Source: Novosphingobium sp. SG751A (GTDB lineage Bacteria; Pseudomonadota; Alphaproteobacteria; Sphingomonadales; Sphingomonadaceae). Taken from it: a DNA stretch of 64,000 nt. Position numbers and translations under genes: made by a program. Every line of letters starts with the position of its first letter. Position 1 is the first letter of the stretch. This document shows, piece after piece, positions 35,230-43,884 of this stretch. The stretch lies in the NCBI RefSeq assembly GCF_013149295.1, contig NZ_JABGCB010000023.1:1-64000 (forward strand), in the 5' to 3' direction. The notes under the pieces are model-generated. The model was not told the DNA's origin, ran no database searches, and saw only the letters and a list, made by a program, of their open reading frames with translations.

Positions 35230-36420
35230 TCAACCTTTCCAGAAAAAGCCGGGCCGACCGCTACCGCGCCGCTGCAACCACATTTCAAAATACATCCACG
35301 CCCCCGAAATCGAGAGATAGATCAGCGCAAAACCCGAGATCAGCGCCATCAAACGCGCCGGAATTCCAAACATATAGCCCGAATGGAAATGCTTGATCGC
35401 CTCATGCATATCCATGCCGAAGGGGAACTGGCTGCTGGGATAGCCGGGCTCTTCCAGATTTTGTGCACGGCCCGTGGCGGTGTCATAGACGATCTGGCGT
35501 GTGACAGTTTCACGTGTGACAATCACGCCCTGACGATAGCCGTAATAATCGCGCAGCCGGATCGAGCGCATCGTCACCCCCGGCTCGCCCTTGGCAAAAG
35601 CCGTCAGCGTGGCCGCCAGCATCGGCTGAACCGCTGCGGCGGGCAAGGGGGCGGTTTCATGGCGCGGCGGGCGCGGCACGAATGTGTGCCATGTGCTTTC
35701 AAACCCGATCAGCATGCCCGAAACCGCCATCACGATCACGAAAACCGCCGATCCCGTAGCAATCACCCGGTGCAGCGCGCGCCACTTGCCCCCCGCCATC
35801 CAGAAGGGATTGGGCCGCTTGATCTTGCGCCGTTGCCGATACAGGCGGATGTAATAGGTCAGCCCGGTGTAGATCAGCACGCAAAGCGCGATACCGGCGG
35901 CAAATTCGATATAGACCGCCGGCTTGTCCCCGCGCCAGATCCTGACCGAAGGGCCCCAGAAGCGATGCCATTCCTTCATCATCTGGCGCAGCGAAGGGGG
36001 CGGGTTGAAAGGCTTCATATCGATGGGCGCGGCATCGGCCCCGCTCAACGCATCGACCGCACGCCATTCCTTGCCATATTGCCCCTGACCGATCACCCGC
36101 CCATTATCCACGCGCAGGTCGATGGCAACAGGATCGCGCCCCGGCATCTGGCGCGCCAATCCGGCCTGAACCGTGGCAAAGGCGTGGGGAATATCAAGGC
36201 CCGCAGGCAGGGCGTCGCCGCCAAAATCCCGCGCAATCACCGCATTATACGGGCCATTGCCGAATTTTCCCTCGTTGATCGACTGCATCGTGGCATCGGT
36301 TTCGGGCGCGCCGCCCGCCACCGCCCCCAGATCAAGGATTTCCATCAGGCTGCCCGTGGCGGCGATGAACAGCATCAGCGGGGCCACGATGATCGCCAGA
36401 ATGCGGTGAATGGGCTTCAT
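35230..36420 (-). CDS. PepSY-associated membrane protein
   Basis: A 396-residue inner-membrane protein with about four helices: one near the N-terminus (HRILAIIVAPLMLFIAATGS), one at YIEFAAGIALCVLIYTGLTYYIRL, one at VIATGSAVFVIVMAVSGMLIGF, and one near the C-terminus (LMALISGFALIYLSISGAWMYF). Two PepSY-like periplasmic parts are present. Membrane His residues (HRI, HRVIA, HEAIKHFHSGYM) could hold heme. Relatives such as FpvG-type proteins reduce iron in siderophore complexes. Sited directly after a TonB receptor, it may reduce or release an imported iron complex. Confidence 0.88.
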   Translation of the reverse strand: MKPIHRILAIIVAPLMLFIAATGSLMEILDLGAVAGGAPETDATMQSINEGKFGNGPYNAVIARDFGGDALPAGLDIPHAFATVQAGLARQMPGRDPVAIDLRVDNGRVIGQGQYGKEWRAVDALSGADAAPIDMKPFNPPPSLRQMMKEWHRFWGPSVRIWRGDKPAVYIEFAAGIALCVLIYTGLTYYIRLYRQRRKIKRPNPFWMAGGKWRALHRVIATGSAVFVIVMAVSGMLIGFESTWHTFVPRPPRHETAPLPAAAVQPMLAATLTAFAKGEPGVTMRSIRLRDYYGYRQGVIVTRETVTRQIVYDTATGRAQNLEEPGYPSSQFPFGMDMHEAIKHFHSGYMFGIPARLMALISGFALIYLSISGAWMYFEMWLQRRGSGRPGFFWKG

Positions 36421-36444
36421 GTTCGAGCAGATCCGTTCGGCAGG

Positions 36445-36478
36445 AAAAAAGGGCCGCCCCGTTCAATACGGGGCGGCC
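36445..36478 (-). terminator. Rho-independent terminator after the first TonB receptor
   Basis: Exact 11-bp arms GGCCGCCCCGT and ACGGGGCGGCC around a 5-base loop, followed on the minus strand by C and six T. It sits 14 bp after the receptor stop and 24 bp before the PepSY start. It should end or attenuate transcription between receptor and downstream catabolic genes. Confidence 0.9.
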
Positions 36479-36491
36479 GAGGAGGCAAGGG

Positions 36492-38852
36492 TCAGAACCG
36501 GACCGTGGCCCGCATGCCAAAGGTGCGCGGCAGGTTCACGCGAACCCACTGGCCATCGGCGCCCCAGCCCGGCTGCGGCGTGGTGGGCGCGCTTTGCAGC
36601 TGCACCTTGTTTTCCAGATTGCGCACATAGGCATCGAGCGAGAACTTGCCGCCATTGGCGGTATAGCCCAGCGTCAGATCGGTGCGCGTATAGGCGCGCT
36701 GGCGATATTGCTGGGGCAAAGCGGTATAGGCGCCGGTAAACGGATTGCCCGTGCCGCCCAGATCGCTCAGCCAGTAGCCGTCGGAAAACTTGGTGTTGAA
36801 GCCCGCCTTGATGAAGCCGCCATCGGCCAACTGGAACTTGTGGTCATAGGCCACCGTGCCCGAAACGCCCGGCACGCGGTCGAGCGAACGCCCGCCCCAG
36901 TTGACCTGATTGGAAAACACAAAGCCCACGCGGGCGGCGTCCGGCCCATTGTTGAACTTGGCCTTTTCCAGGCTGAGCGAGAGGTTGAACGTGTCATTCG
37001 CGCTCGGCTTCCAGGTCAGCTCGTTTTCCCAGCCATACATCGTGGCGGGCGCCAGCGAGGTGTAGATCACCACGCCCACCGCCCCGATGCTGGTCAGCGC
37101 CAGGAAGGTTGCGCCGGTCAGCTGATATTTCGAATAATCGTAGTAATAGGCGCTGGTATTATAGCTGAGCGTGGGGGTGATCCGCCCCTTGAAACCAGCC
37201 TCATAGGCGGTGACGCGCTCGGCGCCATAGGTGCCGGTGGTCTTGGTGGTGGCGGTGGGGTCGATATCGTTGAAACCGCCGCCCTTATATCCGGTGGCCA
37301 CCGAGGCATAGGCCATCATGCGCGGGGTGATCTGATAGTCGGCCCCCACGCGCCATGTGAAGGCGCTGGTTGAATTGACGCCGGTGTCGGGCTGCGACTG
37401 GGCGGCGCTGACGCAGGGCGCGGGCGGGGCGCAAGGGGCGCCCGTCGCCGTCAGCCAGCCACCGGCAGGCGCAGGCCCGGCCGAGAGCAGCGCATAGCGC
37501 GCCATGTCATCCTTGGAATAACGCCCGCCAAAGGTCAGCTTCAACTTGTCATTCACATGATAGTTGATCTGGCCGAACACGCCCTTGGAGGTGTGGATAT
37601 TGGGGCCGACGATATGCGGATTGGGGGCGTTGCAGCCGGTCGTGGTGGGCTGGGCCACACAGGTCCCGCTGGCCTGCGTTTGCCAGTTGAGGTCACTTTC
37701 ATTGTTATATTCGTGGAAATAATTGGCGCCCAGCACATAGTCCAGCCGCCCCGGCGCCGCATTCGAGAGGCGCAATTCATGGCTGTCCGTGGTCAGATGC
37801 GAGGAATATTGCGTCCACCTATAGGCCCCCGAATCCGCCGAGCCATTGACCGAAGGATCGGTGTTATCCTCGCCATGCCACCACATATGCGCGCCGTCAT
37901 AGGTCACGCGCACCGGGCCAAGATCAAAGCCCAGTTCCGCATTCACGCCCGCGAAATTGTCATTGGCGCCCTGCGCCCCGGCAAAGGGGTTGTAATAGAC
38001 CTTGAACCGGTCGGCGCCCGAGGCCTGCGTCACGCGCGAATAGATCACCGTGCCGCTGCTGTCGGCCCCGCCCACATGGCCGAACGTGCCGGTCAGCACC
38101 AGCGAACCATTGTTGCCGAAATCATACTTGCCGGTGATGCGCGCAGCCCAGTTGTTCTCCGCGCCCAGCGGCGCCTGACGCATCGAACCGGCAAAAGTGT
38201 TCGCGCCCAGCACCGGCTGGATAAACCCTTCGCGGCTGTTCGAGGTGACCGCGGCGCGCAGGGCGAATGTGTCGGTGACGGGCAGGTTGACCATCGCGTC
38301 AAACCGGCGCGTGTTATAATTGCCCAGCTCCGCCGAAGCCGCGGCGGCGAAATCATGCGTGGGCTTGGCGGTGATCACATTGATCGCGCCGCCCGTCGCG
38401 CTTTTGCCATAGAGCGTGCCCTGCGGCCCGCGCAGCACCTCGACCCGGTCCAGATCGAAGAAGGCCAACCCCATCAATTGCGGGCGCCCCACCGGGATGC
38501 CGTCGGTGCTGAAGACGATATCCTGTTCGCCCTTGGATGTGATGTCGGTGGTGGTCACGCCGCGCACCGAGATCGACACGCCATGCGCGGCCGAACCGAT
38601 TTCCAGCCCCGGCGTCACCGCCGACAGGTTGGACACATTGGTGACGCCCTTTTCCTTCAACTGCTCGCCCGAAAAGACGCTGAGCGCGATCGGCACTTTG
38701 GAGGCCACGCTGGCGGTTTTCTGGGCGGTGACGATGATCTCGCCGGCGTTCTGATCGCCAGTGTTCTGTTCAGCCGCCATAGCGGGCGCGGCCAGCGCCA
38801 GCACCGCCAGCGCGGCGCTTGCCTTCAGCGTCCTTCGAATGGTGGAATTCAT
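36492..38852 (-). CDS. TonB-dependent outer-membrane receptor (first)
   Basis: A 786-residue TonB-dependent transporter. After the signal peptide (LKASAALAVLALAAPAMAA) comes a TonB-box-like GEIIVTAQKTA, the plug domain (SNLSAVTPGLEIGS, VEVLRGPQGTLYGKSATGGAINVITAKP) and a barrel of alternating strands ending in ATVRF. It is typical of sphingomonad receptors for carbohydrates, aromatics or siderophores. The PepSY protein, GlcG-like protein and tannase downstream suggest a polyphenol ester or its iron complex. A strong terminator follows it. Confidence 0.95.
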   Translation of the reverse strand: MNSTIRRTLKASAALAVLALAAPAMAAEQNTGDQNAGEIIVTAQKTASVASKVPIALSVFSGEQLKEKGVTNVSNLSAVTPGLEIGSAAHGVSISVRGVTTTDITSKGEQDIVFSTDGIPVGRPQLMGLAFFDLDRVEVLRGPQGTLYGKSATGGAINVITAKPTHDFAAAASAELGNYNTRRFDAMVNLPVTDTFALRAAVTSNSREGFIQPVLGANTFAGSMRQAPLGAENNWAARITGKYDFGNNGSLVLTGTFGHVGGADSSGTVIYSRVTQASGADRFKVYYNPFAGAQGANDNFAGVNAELGFDLGPVRVTYDGAHMWWHGEDNTDPSVNGSADSGAYRWTQYSSHLTTDSHELRLSNAAPGRLDYVLGANYFHEYNNESDLNWQTQASGTCVAQPTTTGCNAPNPHIVGPNIHTSKGVFGQINYHVNDKLKLTFGGRYSKDDMARYALLSAGPAPAGGWLTATGAPCAPPAPCVSAAQSQPDTGVNSTSAFTWRVGADYQITPRMMAYASVATGYKGGGFNDIDPTATTKTTGTYGAERVTAYEAGFKGRITPTLSYNTSAYYYDYSKYQLTGATFLALTSIGAVGVVIYTSLAPATMYGWENELTWKPSANDTFNLSLSLEKAKFNNGPDAARVGFVFSNQVNWGGRSLDRVPGVSGTVAYDHKFQLADGGFIKAGFNTKFSDGYWLSDLGGTGNPFTGAYTALPQQYRQRAYTRTDLTLGYTANGGKFSLDAYVRNLENKVQLQSAPTTPQPGWGADGQWVRVNLPRTFGMRATVRF

Positions 38853-38883
38853 GTCTCTCCCCTTCCTTGTTTATTCTGTAAAA

Positions 38884-39621
38884 TCAGTCTTTGCGCGCCA
38901 TCATCAGCACGGTGTCCAATCGGCTCCACACCACGCGCACCGAGCCGAAACCGGCCTCGCGCATGGCGGCTATCTGTTCTTCCAGGCTGGGCGTGATGAA
39001 ATCGGGGTGGTGGACCGGCGGCCCTTCCTGTTTGGCGGCAAGGTCCAGCGTGATCATCGTCTCGCGCGCCTTGCCCAGCCGGTCGGCCCAGCGCGGATCG
39101 GCGCGGGTGTGGTCGATCACCGCGATCCAGCCGCCATGGGGCAGCATCGCATAGGCGCGGCGGTGAAAGGCTTTGATGCCATCCAGATTCTGATGAATGG
39201 TCAGCCACGAGGACAGCAGCACATCGACCCCATCGGCCACACAGCCCAGCGAAAGATCGCGCGAGGCGCAGCCGATGCGATAGGACAACCGGTCACCATA
39301 GCGGGCAAAGCGGTGCTGGGCGTTGATCTGGTTATTGTCGACCGGCTCGGTCCACTGGCCATGGGCCGCCGGGAATTGCGCCATGAAGGCTTCGAGAAAT
39401 TCACCGGTGAACGATCCGACATCGACCACCGATTTGGGGCTTGCCCCATCGGCGGCGACAATCGCGGCGGCCAGACGGCGCGCCTCGCCCAGATGGTCGA
39501 TATGGCCGCCCGGATTCATCGGCTCGAAGGGTACGGGCACATTGGCGTCGGCGGCCATGACCGGCGCGGCCCCAACGCAGCTTGCCAGCAAGGCGGCCGC
39601 CAGACTTGCGCGAAATCCCAT
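38884..39621 (-). CDS. Exported class I SAM methyltransferase-like protein
   Basis: A 245-residue protein with a Rossmann methyltransferase signature: VVDVGSFTGEFLEAFMAQFP (motif I), then LLSSWLTIHQNLDGIKAFHRRAYAMLPHGGWIAVIDHT as in related proteins. Yet it begins with a clear signal peptide (GFRASLAAALLASCVGAAPVMAAD). SAM is not expected in the periplasm, so either the domain has another role or the signal is misleading. Similar exported methyltransferase-like proteins occur in sphingomonads, to my knowledge without assigned function. It is 31 bp upstream of the TonB receptor and probably heads that transcript. Confidence 0.8.
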   Translation of the reverse strand: MGFRASLAAALLASCVGAAPVMAADANVPVPFEPMNPGGHIDHLGEARRLAAAIVAADGASPKSVVDVGSFTGEFLEAFMAQFPAAHGQWTEPVDNNQINAQHRFARYGDRLSYRIGCASRDLSLGCVADGVDVLLSSWLTIHQNLDGIKAFHRRAYAMLPHGGWIAVIDHTRADPRWADRLGKARETMITLDLAAKQEGPPVHHPDFITPSLEEQIAAMREAGFGSVRVVWSRLDTVLMMARKD

Positions 39622-39753
39622 ATCTCTCCCTTTTCACGTGCCTGCGCGATGCGCGGCCGGTTGGTGAAAAGGGGATTAGCGTAAGGGACCAAACCGAACC
39701 CAAATGGCGGAGCGGAGCGCGAAATTTTACGGAAAACCGTTGGAAAAGCGCGA

Positions 39754-41070
39754 TTATATCCGGCGCGGCAGAGTCAATATCGCCCGCAATCCGCCCATCG
39801 CCCCCGCAGGCTCCAGCCCCAGATGCCCGCCATAGAGCTGCGCCAGTTCGCCTACGATGCCCAGACCCAGCCCATAGCCCTGCCCGCTCTCATCCAGCCG
39901 CGTCCCCAGCGTCAGGGCCTGCGCGATGGCATCGGGCGGGATGCCCGGCCCGTCATCCTCGACCATCACCGCCACCATCGCGCCCTGCGCCTGCGCGCTA
40001 AGCCGCACATGGGCGCGGGCAAAGCGGCAGGCATTGTCGAGCAGATTGCCCAGCATCTCGTCCAGATCCTCCGGGTCCACCGCCAGCATTTGCGCCGCGC
40101 TTTCCTCCACGGCAATCGCCTTGCCCTCATGCAGATGGTGCAGCGCATCACCCAGCACGCCCGCCACCGCGCCCAGATCGGCGCCGGCGCGATCACCGGT
40201 TGAGCGGGCCGCCGCCCTTGCGCGGTTCAAGTGATGGTCGATCCGCCGCGCCATTTCGGCCACCAGCGCGCGGCTCTCCGCGCTCGCCCCCTCGCGCGCC
40301 AGTTTCAGCGTCAGCGTGGCCAAAGGCGTTTTCAGCCCATGGGCCAGATTGCCGACATGGTGGCGCGCATGTTCCAGCCCCGCCTCGTTCTGATCCAGCA
40401 AGGCGTTCAATTCCGCCGCAAAGGGCGCCAGTTCGCGCGGCTGCCCCCCCGGCAGGCGGCGCAGGCGCCCCTCGCGCACCAGCCCCACCGCATCGCGCAG
40501 GCGGAACACCGGCTGAAGGCTGTAGAACAATTGCAGATAGGCCACCACCAGCAGCGCCACGCTCATCAGCGCCAGCGCCACCTGGGTCGGGGTGATCGCG
40601 GCGTCCATCGCCTCGACCACCAATTGCCGGGGCGCGAAAACGGTGATGCGATAGAGGTGATTGTGCAGCACCACATCCTTGCGCCGCACATGCATCTCCA
40701 CCCCGGCGCGCGAACGGCCGATGCCGGTGTGGATCGCCGCGCCATCACCAGATTTCCAAGTCACCCCCGCCGGATCAAGCGCCGCACCATAGGCCTGAAG
40801 CGCCCCGTCCGATTCCACCCGCCACCCCCATTGCAAGGGCGCGTTCTGGAAATGCGGCAGCAGGCGCAGATTGGCGTTTTCGACCCGCCCATCGGGCCGG
40901 ATCGCATTTTGCAGCAGGTCGATCTGCGTATCGATGCGCACGTCCAGATTCTGCGTCACCGTGTTCGACAGGATCGCCCGGTTGACCAGCAGCGTCAGCG
41001 CGATCACCGCCACGATCATCACGCCCGCGGCAATGATGAAACGCGCACGCAGCGGCAGGCTGGATTTCAC
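39754..41070 (-). CDS. PhoQ-like sensor histidine kinase
   Basis: A 438-residue kinase with two membrane helices (about residues 10-30 and 163-183), a periplasmic sensor of about 130 residues, HAMP-like linker, HisKA with His244 in NLAHGLKTPLATLTLKL, and HATPase motifs LLDNACRFARA, DDGPGIPPDAIAQAL and GYGLGLGIVGEL. The HGLKTPL form of the H box resembles PhoQ-type kinases. It is the second gene of a pair; its ATG overlaps the regulator stop by 4 bases. It may sense cations or envelope stress, but nothing here proves that. Confidence 0.92.
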   Translation of the reverse strand: MKSSLPLRARFIIAAGVMIVAVIALTLLVNRAILSNTVTQNLDVRIDTQIDLLQNAIRPDGRVENANLRLLPHFQNAPLQWGWRVESDGALQAYGAALDPAGVTWKSGDGAAIHTGIGRSRAGVEMHVRRKDVVLHNHLYRITVFAPRQLVVEAMDAAITPTQVALALMSVALLVVAYLQLFYSLQPVFRLRDAVGLVREGRLRRLPGGQPRELAPFAAELNALLDQNEAGLEHARHHVGNLAHGLKTPLATLTLKLAREGASAESRALVAEMARRIDHHLNRARAAARSTGDRAGADLGAVAGVLGDALHHLHEGKAIAVEESAAQMLAVDPEDLDEMLGNLLDNACRFARAHVRLSAQAQGAMVAVMVEDDGPGIPPDAIAQALTLGTRLDESGQGYGLGLGIVGELAQLYGGHLGLEPAGAMGGLRAILTLPRRI

Positions 41071-41732
41071 TGATCGGCGCCCACCAGCCGATAGCCCAGC
41101 CCGCGCACGGTTTCGATCATCTCATTGCCGATCTTGCGCCGGATGCGCCCGATGATGACCTCAAGCGACTGGAAATTCACCTCGGCATCGAATTCATAGA
41201 CATGCTCGGCCAATTCCATGCGCGGCACCACCAGATTTTTGCGCAGGATCAGCGAGGAAAGCACCCGCGCCTCAAAGGCGGTCAGGCGGCATTGCTCGCC
41301 GTGAAAGGTGAAGGCCCCGCTGTGCGTGTCATAGACCAGCGCGCCGCAGCGGATGCGCGAGGAGGCATGGCCCTGCGACCGGCGGATCAGCGCGCGCAGC
41401 CGCGTCACCACTTCCTCGGGCAGGAAAGGCTTGGTCAGATAATCATCGGCCCCGGCCTGAAACCCGGCCGCCTTGTCCGACCATGTCGAGCGCGCGGTCA
41501 GCACCAGCACCGGCACCGCGCAGGCGTCCGCGCGCCACTTTTCCAATACGCTCAGCCCGTCCTCGCCCGGCAGGCCAAGGTCGAGCACCACCGCATCATA
41601 ATGCTCGGTGCTGCCCAGATGGCCGATGTCCACGCCATTATCGGCCACATCGACCACGAAATTATCGGCGCGCAGCACATGGGCCAGTTCATGCGCCAAT
41701 TGCCCGTCATCCTCGCCCACCAGCACGCGCAT
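41067..41732 (-). CDS. PhoP-like OmpR-family response regulator
   Basis: A 221-residue regulator with a receiver (MRVLVGEDDGQLAHELAHVL, acceptor Asp51 in VVLDLGLPGEDG, Thr in LTARS, Lys in YLTKPF) and a winged-helix output domain (LTAFEARVLSSLILRKNLVV, then SLEVIIGRIRRKI and ETVRGLGYRLV). It leads the two-gene operon with the PhoQ-like kinase. Length and motifs are close to PhoP/QseB-type regulators. Confidence 0.94.
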   Translation of the reverse strand: MRVLVGEDDGQLAHELAHVLRADNFVVDVADNGVDIGHLGSTEHYDAVVLDLGLPGEDGLSVLEKWRADACAVPVLVLTARSTWSDKAAGFQAGADDYLTKPFLPEEVVTRLRALIRRSQGHASSRIRCGALVYDTHSGAFTFHGEQCRLTAFEARVLSSLILRKNLVVPRMELAEHVYEFDAEVNFQSLEVIIGRIRRKIGNEMIETVRGLGYRLVGADQ

Positions 41733-41826
41733 GGGTTTCTCCCTGCTTATGATCCCGCCACGGGTCTTAGGGGAAATTCACGCGCGCGCCCTATTCAAAA
41801 ACTGTCCAGCCCCGATGGAAAGAGGT

Positions 41827-43110
41827 TCAGGCCGGATTGGGCAGGCGCTCCACCCGGTTGACCACAAAGGCATAGGAGGCCGCGCCAAGGCAGGCCATCG
41901 CCCCGATAAAGATCAGGCCGATGAAGAACGATCCCGTCCGCCCCACCGTCATGCCGATGATGATCGGCGTGACGATCCCGGCCAGATTGGTGCAAAGGTT
42001 GAACAATCCCCCCGTGAGACCCGCCAATCGCGTGGGTGCGATTTCCGACACCAGCGTCCAGCCCAGATTGGACATGCCCTGACCGAAGAAGGCGATGCTC
42101 ATCACCGCGATGACGGCGGCATCGCTTTCCAGCCAGATCGCCAGAATGATGAGGGTGGAGAGCATGAGACCGGTAATCACCGGAGCCTTGCGTGCCGCCG
42201 CCAGCGAGACGCCGGAACGCAGCAGCCGGTCCGAAGCCTGCCCCCCCGCCAGCACGCCCAGCGAGGCCGCCATAAACGGCACCATCGCGTAAACACCCGC
42301 TTTCAGCCAATCCATATGCCGCTCGCTGGCCAGATAGGTGGGAAACCAGGTGAGGAAAAAGACCAGCGTGGAATTGGTGGCGAATTGGCCGATCGAGGCG
42401 CCGATGATGCTGCGCTGACGCAGGAGATAGGCGACATCGCTCCAGCGGAAGGGGCGCGGGGCCTCGGCCTGCGTCACGCCGCCATCGGCGCGGATGAGGG
42501 CGAGTTCGGCCTCGTTGACCCCCGCGTGGTCCGCCGGATCGCGATAGAGCCGGTGCCACACCAGACCATAACCGATCCCGATCCCGCCCACGATCCAGAA
42601 CAAGGCGCGCCAGCCCCAATGGCCGGCCATCCAGAACAGCACCGGGCTGCAAAAGGCGATGCCGAAATACATGCCCACCGAATAGATCGAATTGGCCCGC
42701 GCCCGCTCTGCGCGCGGAAACCATGCGATCAACACGCGGCTGTTGGCGGGAAAGCACGGTGCTTCGGCCGCGCCCAACCCCAGCCGTACCGCGATCAGCG
42801 CCCATCCGCCGCGCACCATGCCCTGCATCACCGTGCAGGCCGACCAGACAGAGAGCGAGAGCGCATAGGTCAGCCGCGTACCAAAGCGATCAAGGAAAAT
42901 GCCCCCCGGCACCTGCGCCAGCGCATAGCTCCACGAAAAGGCGGCAAAAACCAGCCCCATCATTTCCGGCCCAAGGCCCAGCTCGCGGCTCATCGCGGGG
43001 GCGGCCACGCCCATCAGCGTGCGGTCGAGATAATTGAGCGCGGTGGCCAGCGCGACCAGCGCCAGCATGGCATGGCGCTTGCGGGTGGGTTTCGTCACCT
43101 GCGCCTTCAT
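41827..43110 (-). CDS. MFS transporter, anion:cation symporter type
   Basis: A 427-residue, 12-helix transporter resembling the ACS family (tartrate, galactonate, phthalate and similar organic acids). Evidence is LVALATALNYLDRTLMGVAAPAM near the N-terminus, SYALAQVPGGIFLDRFGTRL, the motif after helix 4 with GLGAAEAPCFPANSRVLIAWFPRAERARANSIYSVG (in pieces), and matching C-half helices. ATG 43110 overlaps the upstream gene by ATGA. It probably imports a sugar acid or aromatic acid made by the esterases and lactonases nearby. Confidence 0.9.
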   Translation of the reverse strand: MKAQVTKPTRKRHAMLALVALATALNYLDRTLMGVAAPAMSRELGLGPEMMGLVFAAFSWSYALAQVPGGIFLDRFGTRLTYALSLSVWSACTVMQGMVRGGWALIAVRLGLGAAEAPCFPANSRVLIAWFPRAERARANSIYSVGMYFGIAFCSPVLFWMAGHWGWRALFWIVGGIGIGYGLVWHRLYRDPADHAGVNEAELALIRADGGVTQAEAPRPFRWSDVAYLLRQRSIIGASIGQFATNSTLVFFLTWFPTYLASERHMDWLKAGVYAMVPFMAASLGVLAGGQASDRLLRSGVSLAAARKAPVITGLMLSTLIILAIWLESDAAVIAVMSIAFFGQGMSNLGWTLVSEIAPTRLAGLTGGLFNLCTNLAGIVTPIIIGMTVGRTGSFFIGLIFIGAMACLGAASYAFVVNRVERLPNPA

Positions 43111-43793
43111 TGCGCGTCCCGCTTTTCCAGCGTGTAGGCCACGTCATAGGCCTGCGCCAAAGGCTCGGCAAAACCGGCCTGCTCGACGGCAGCGACCATC
43201 GCGCCCTGCGCCGCGCTCGCCTCGGCCAATCCCATGCATTCGGCCACGATCACCAGATCGAAGAGCGGCTCGCTCATCGGCGGGCGCAATTCGGTTTCGG
43301 AGGTGCGGATTTCGGAATAATCGGGCCGGGCGGCGGCCAGATGCACCGAGGTCACCTGCGGCATGGCCTCGATCACGGCCAGCGCGGGGGCCAGCGCGCG
43401 ATGCCCCTCGCCCTCTTCCATCCCGGCGGGCAGGCGCAGGCGCAGCGAAACCAGCGCGCCGCCCACCCCGCGCCCGCCGGTTTCAAGCACTTCGCACGCC
43501 ATGCGCAGGAAATTGCGGAAATGGGGCGCGATGGACTGGGTCCACGGCGTCGGGAAATTCAGGCTATGGGCATAATCCTCGGCCACGAAACCGGCCAGAT
43601 CGGCGCCTTCATACAGGGTGAAATAGGTCTGGCGCTCCAGCCCCCGGTTCACCCCCCGGCGCGACCGGCGAAACCCGGCGTGGTCCAACCGCTCGGGCAT
43701 ATGCTGGTGCGTGTGCCACTGGTGGTAATCATCATCGCCCTGCGCCGCGATGTCATGCCACATGATGATGAATGCGCGACCTTTAAGCGCCAT
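43107..43793 (-). CDS. EthD-like / dimeric alpha-beta barrel protein
   Basis: A 228-residue soluble protein with two ferredoxin-like halves. FIIMWHDIAAQGDDDYHQWHTHQHMPERL resembles the EthD/DUF4286 type often linked with aromatic degradation. ATG 43793 has GGGGGAG just upstream; the longer open frame overlaps the AraC gene. It is coupled to the downstream transporter, suggesting a shared substrate. Enzymatic function is not known from sequence. Confidence 0.72.
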   Translation of the reverse strand: MALKGRAFIIMWHDIAAQGDDDYHQWHTHQHMPERLDHAGFRRSRRGVNRGLERQTYFTLYEGADLAGFVAEDYAHSLNFPTPWTQSIAPHFRNFLRMACEVLETGGRGVGGALVSLRLRLPAGMEEGEGHRALAPALAVIEAMPQVTSVHLAAARPDYSEIRTSETELRPPMSEPLFDLVIVAECMGLAEASAAQGAMVAAVEQAGFAEPLAQAYDVAYTLEKRDAQ

Positions 43794-43884
43794 AGTCTCC
43801 CCCGTTATGCTTGCCTTGTTGTTTTCCGCTCTATCAGCAAGGCGGCTCCTCGACGCTGTTTGGGGGCGAACAAATGCTTGGCTG

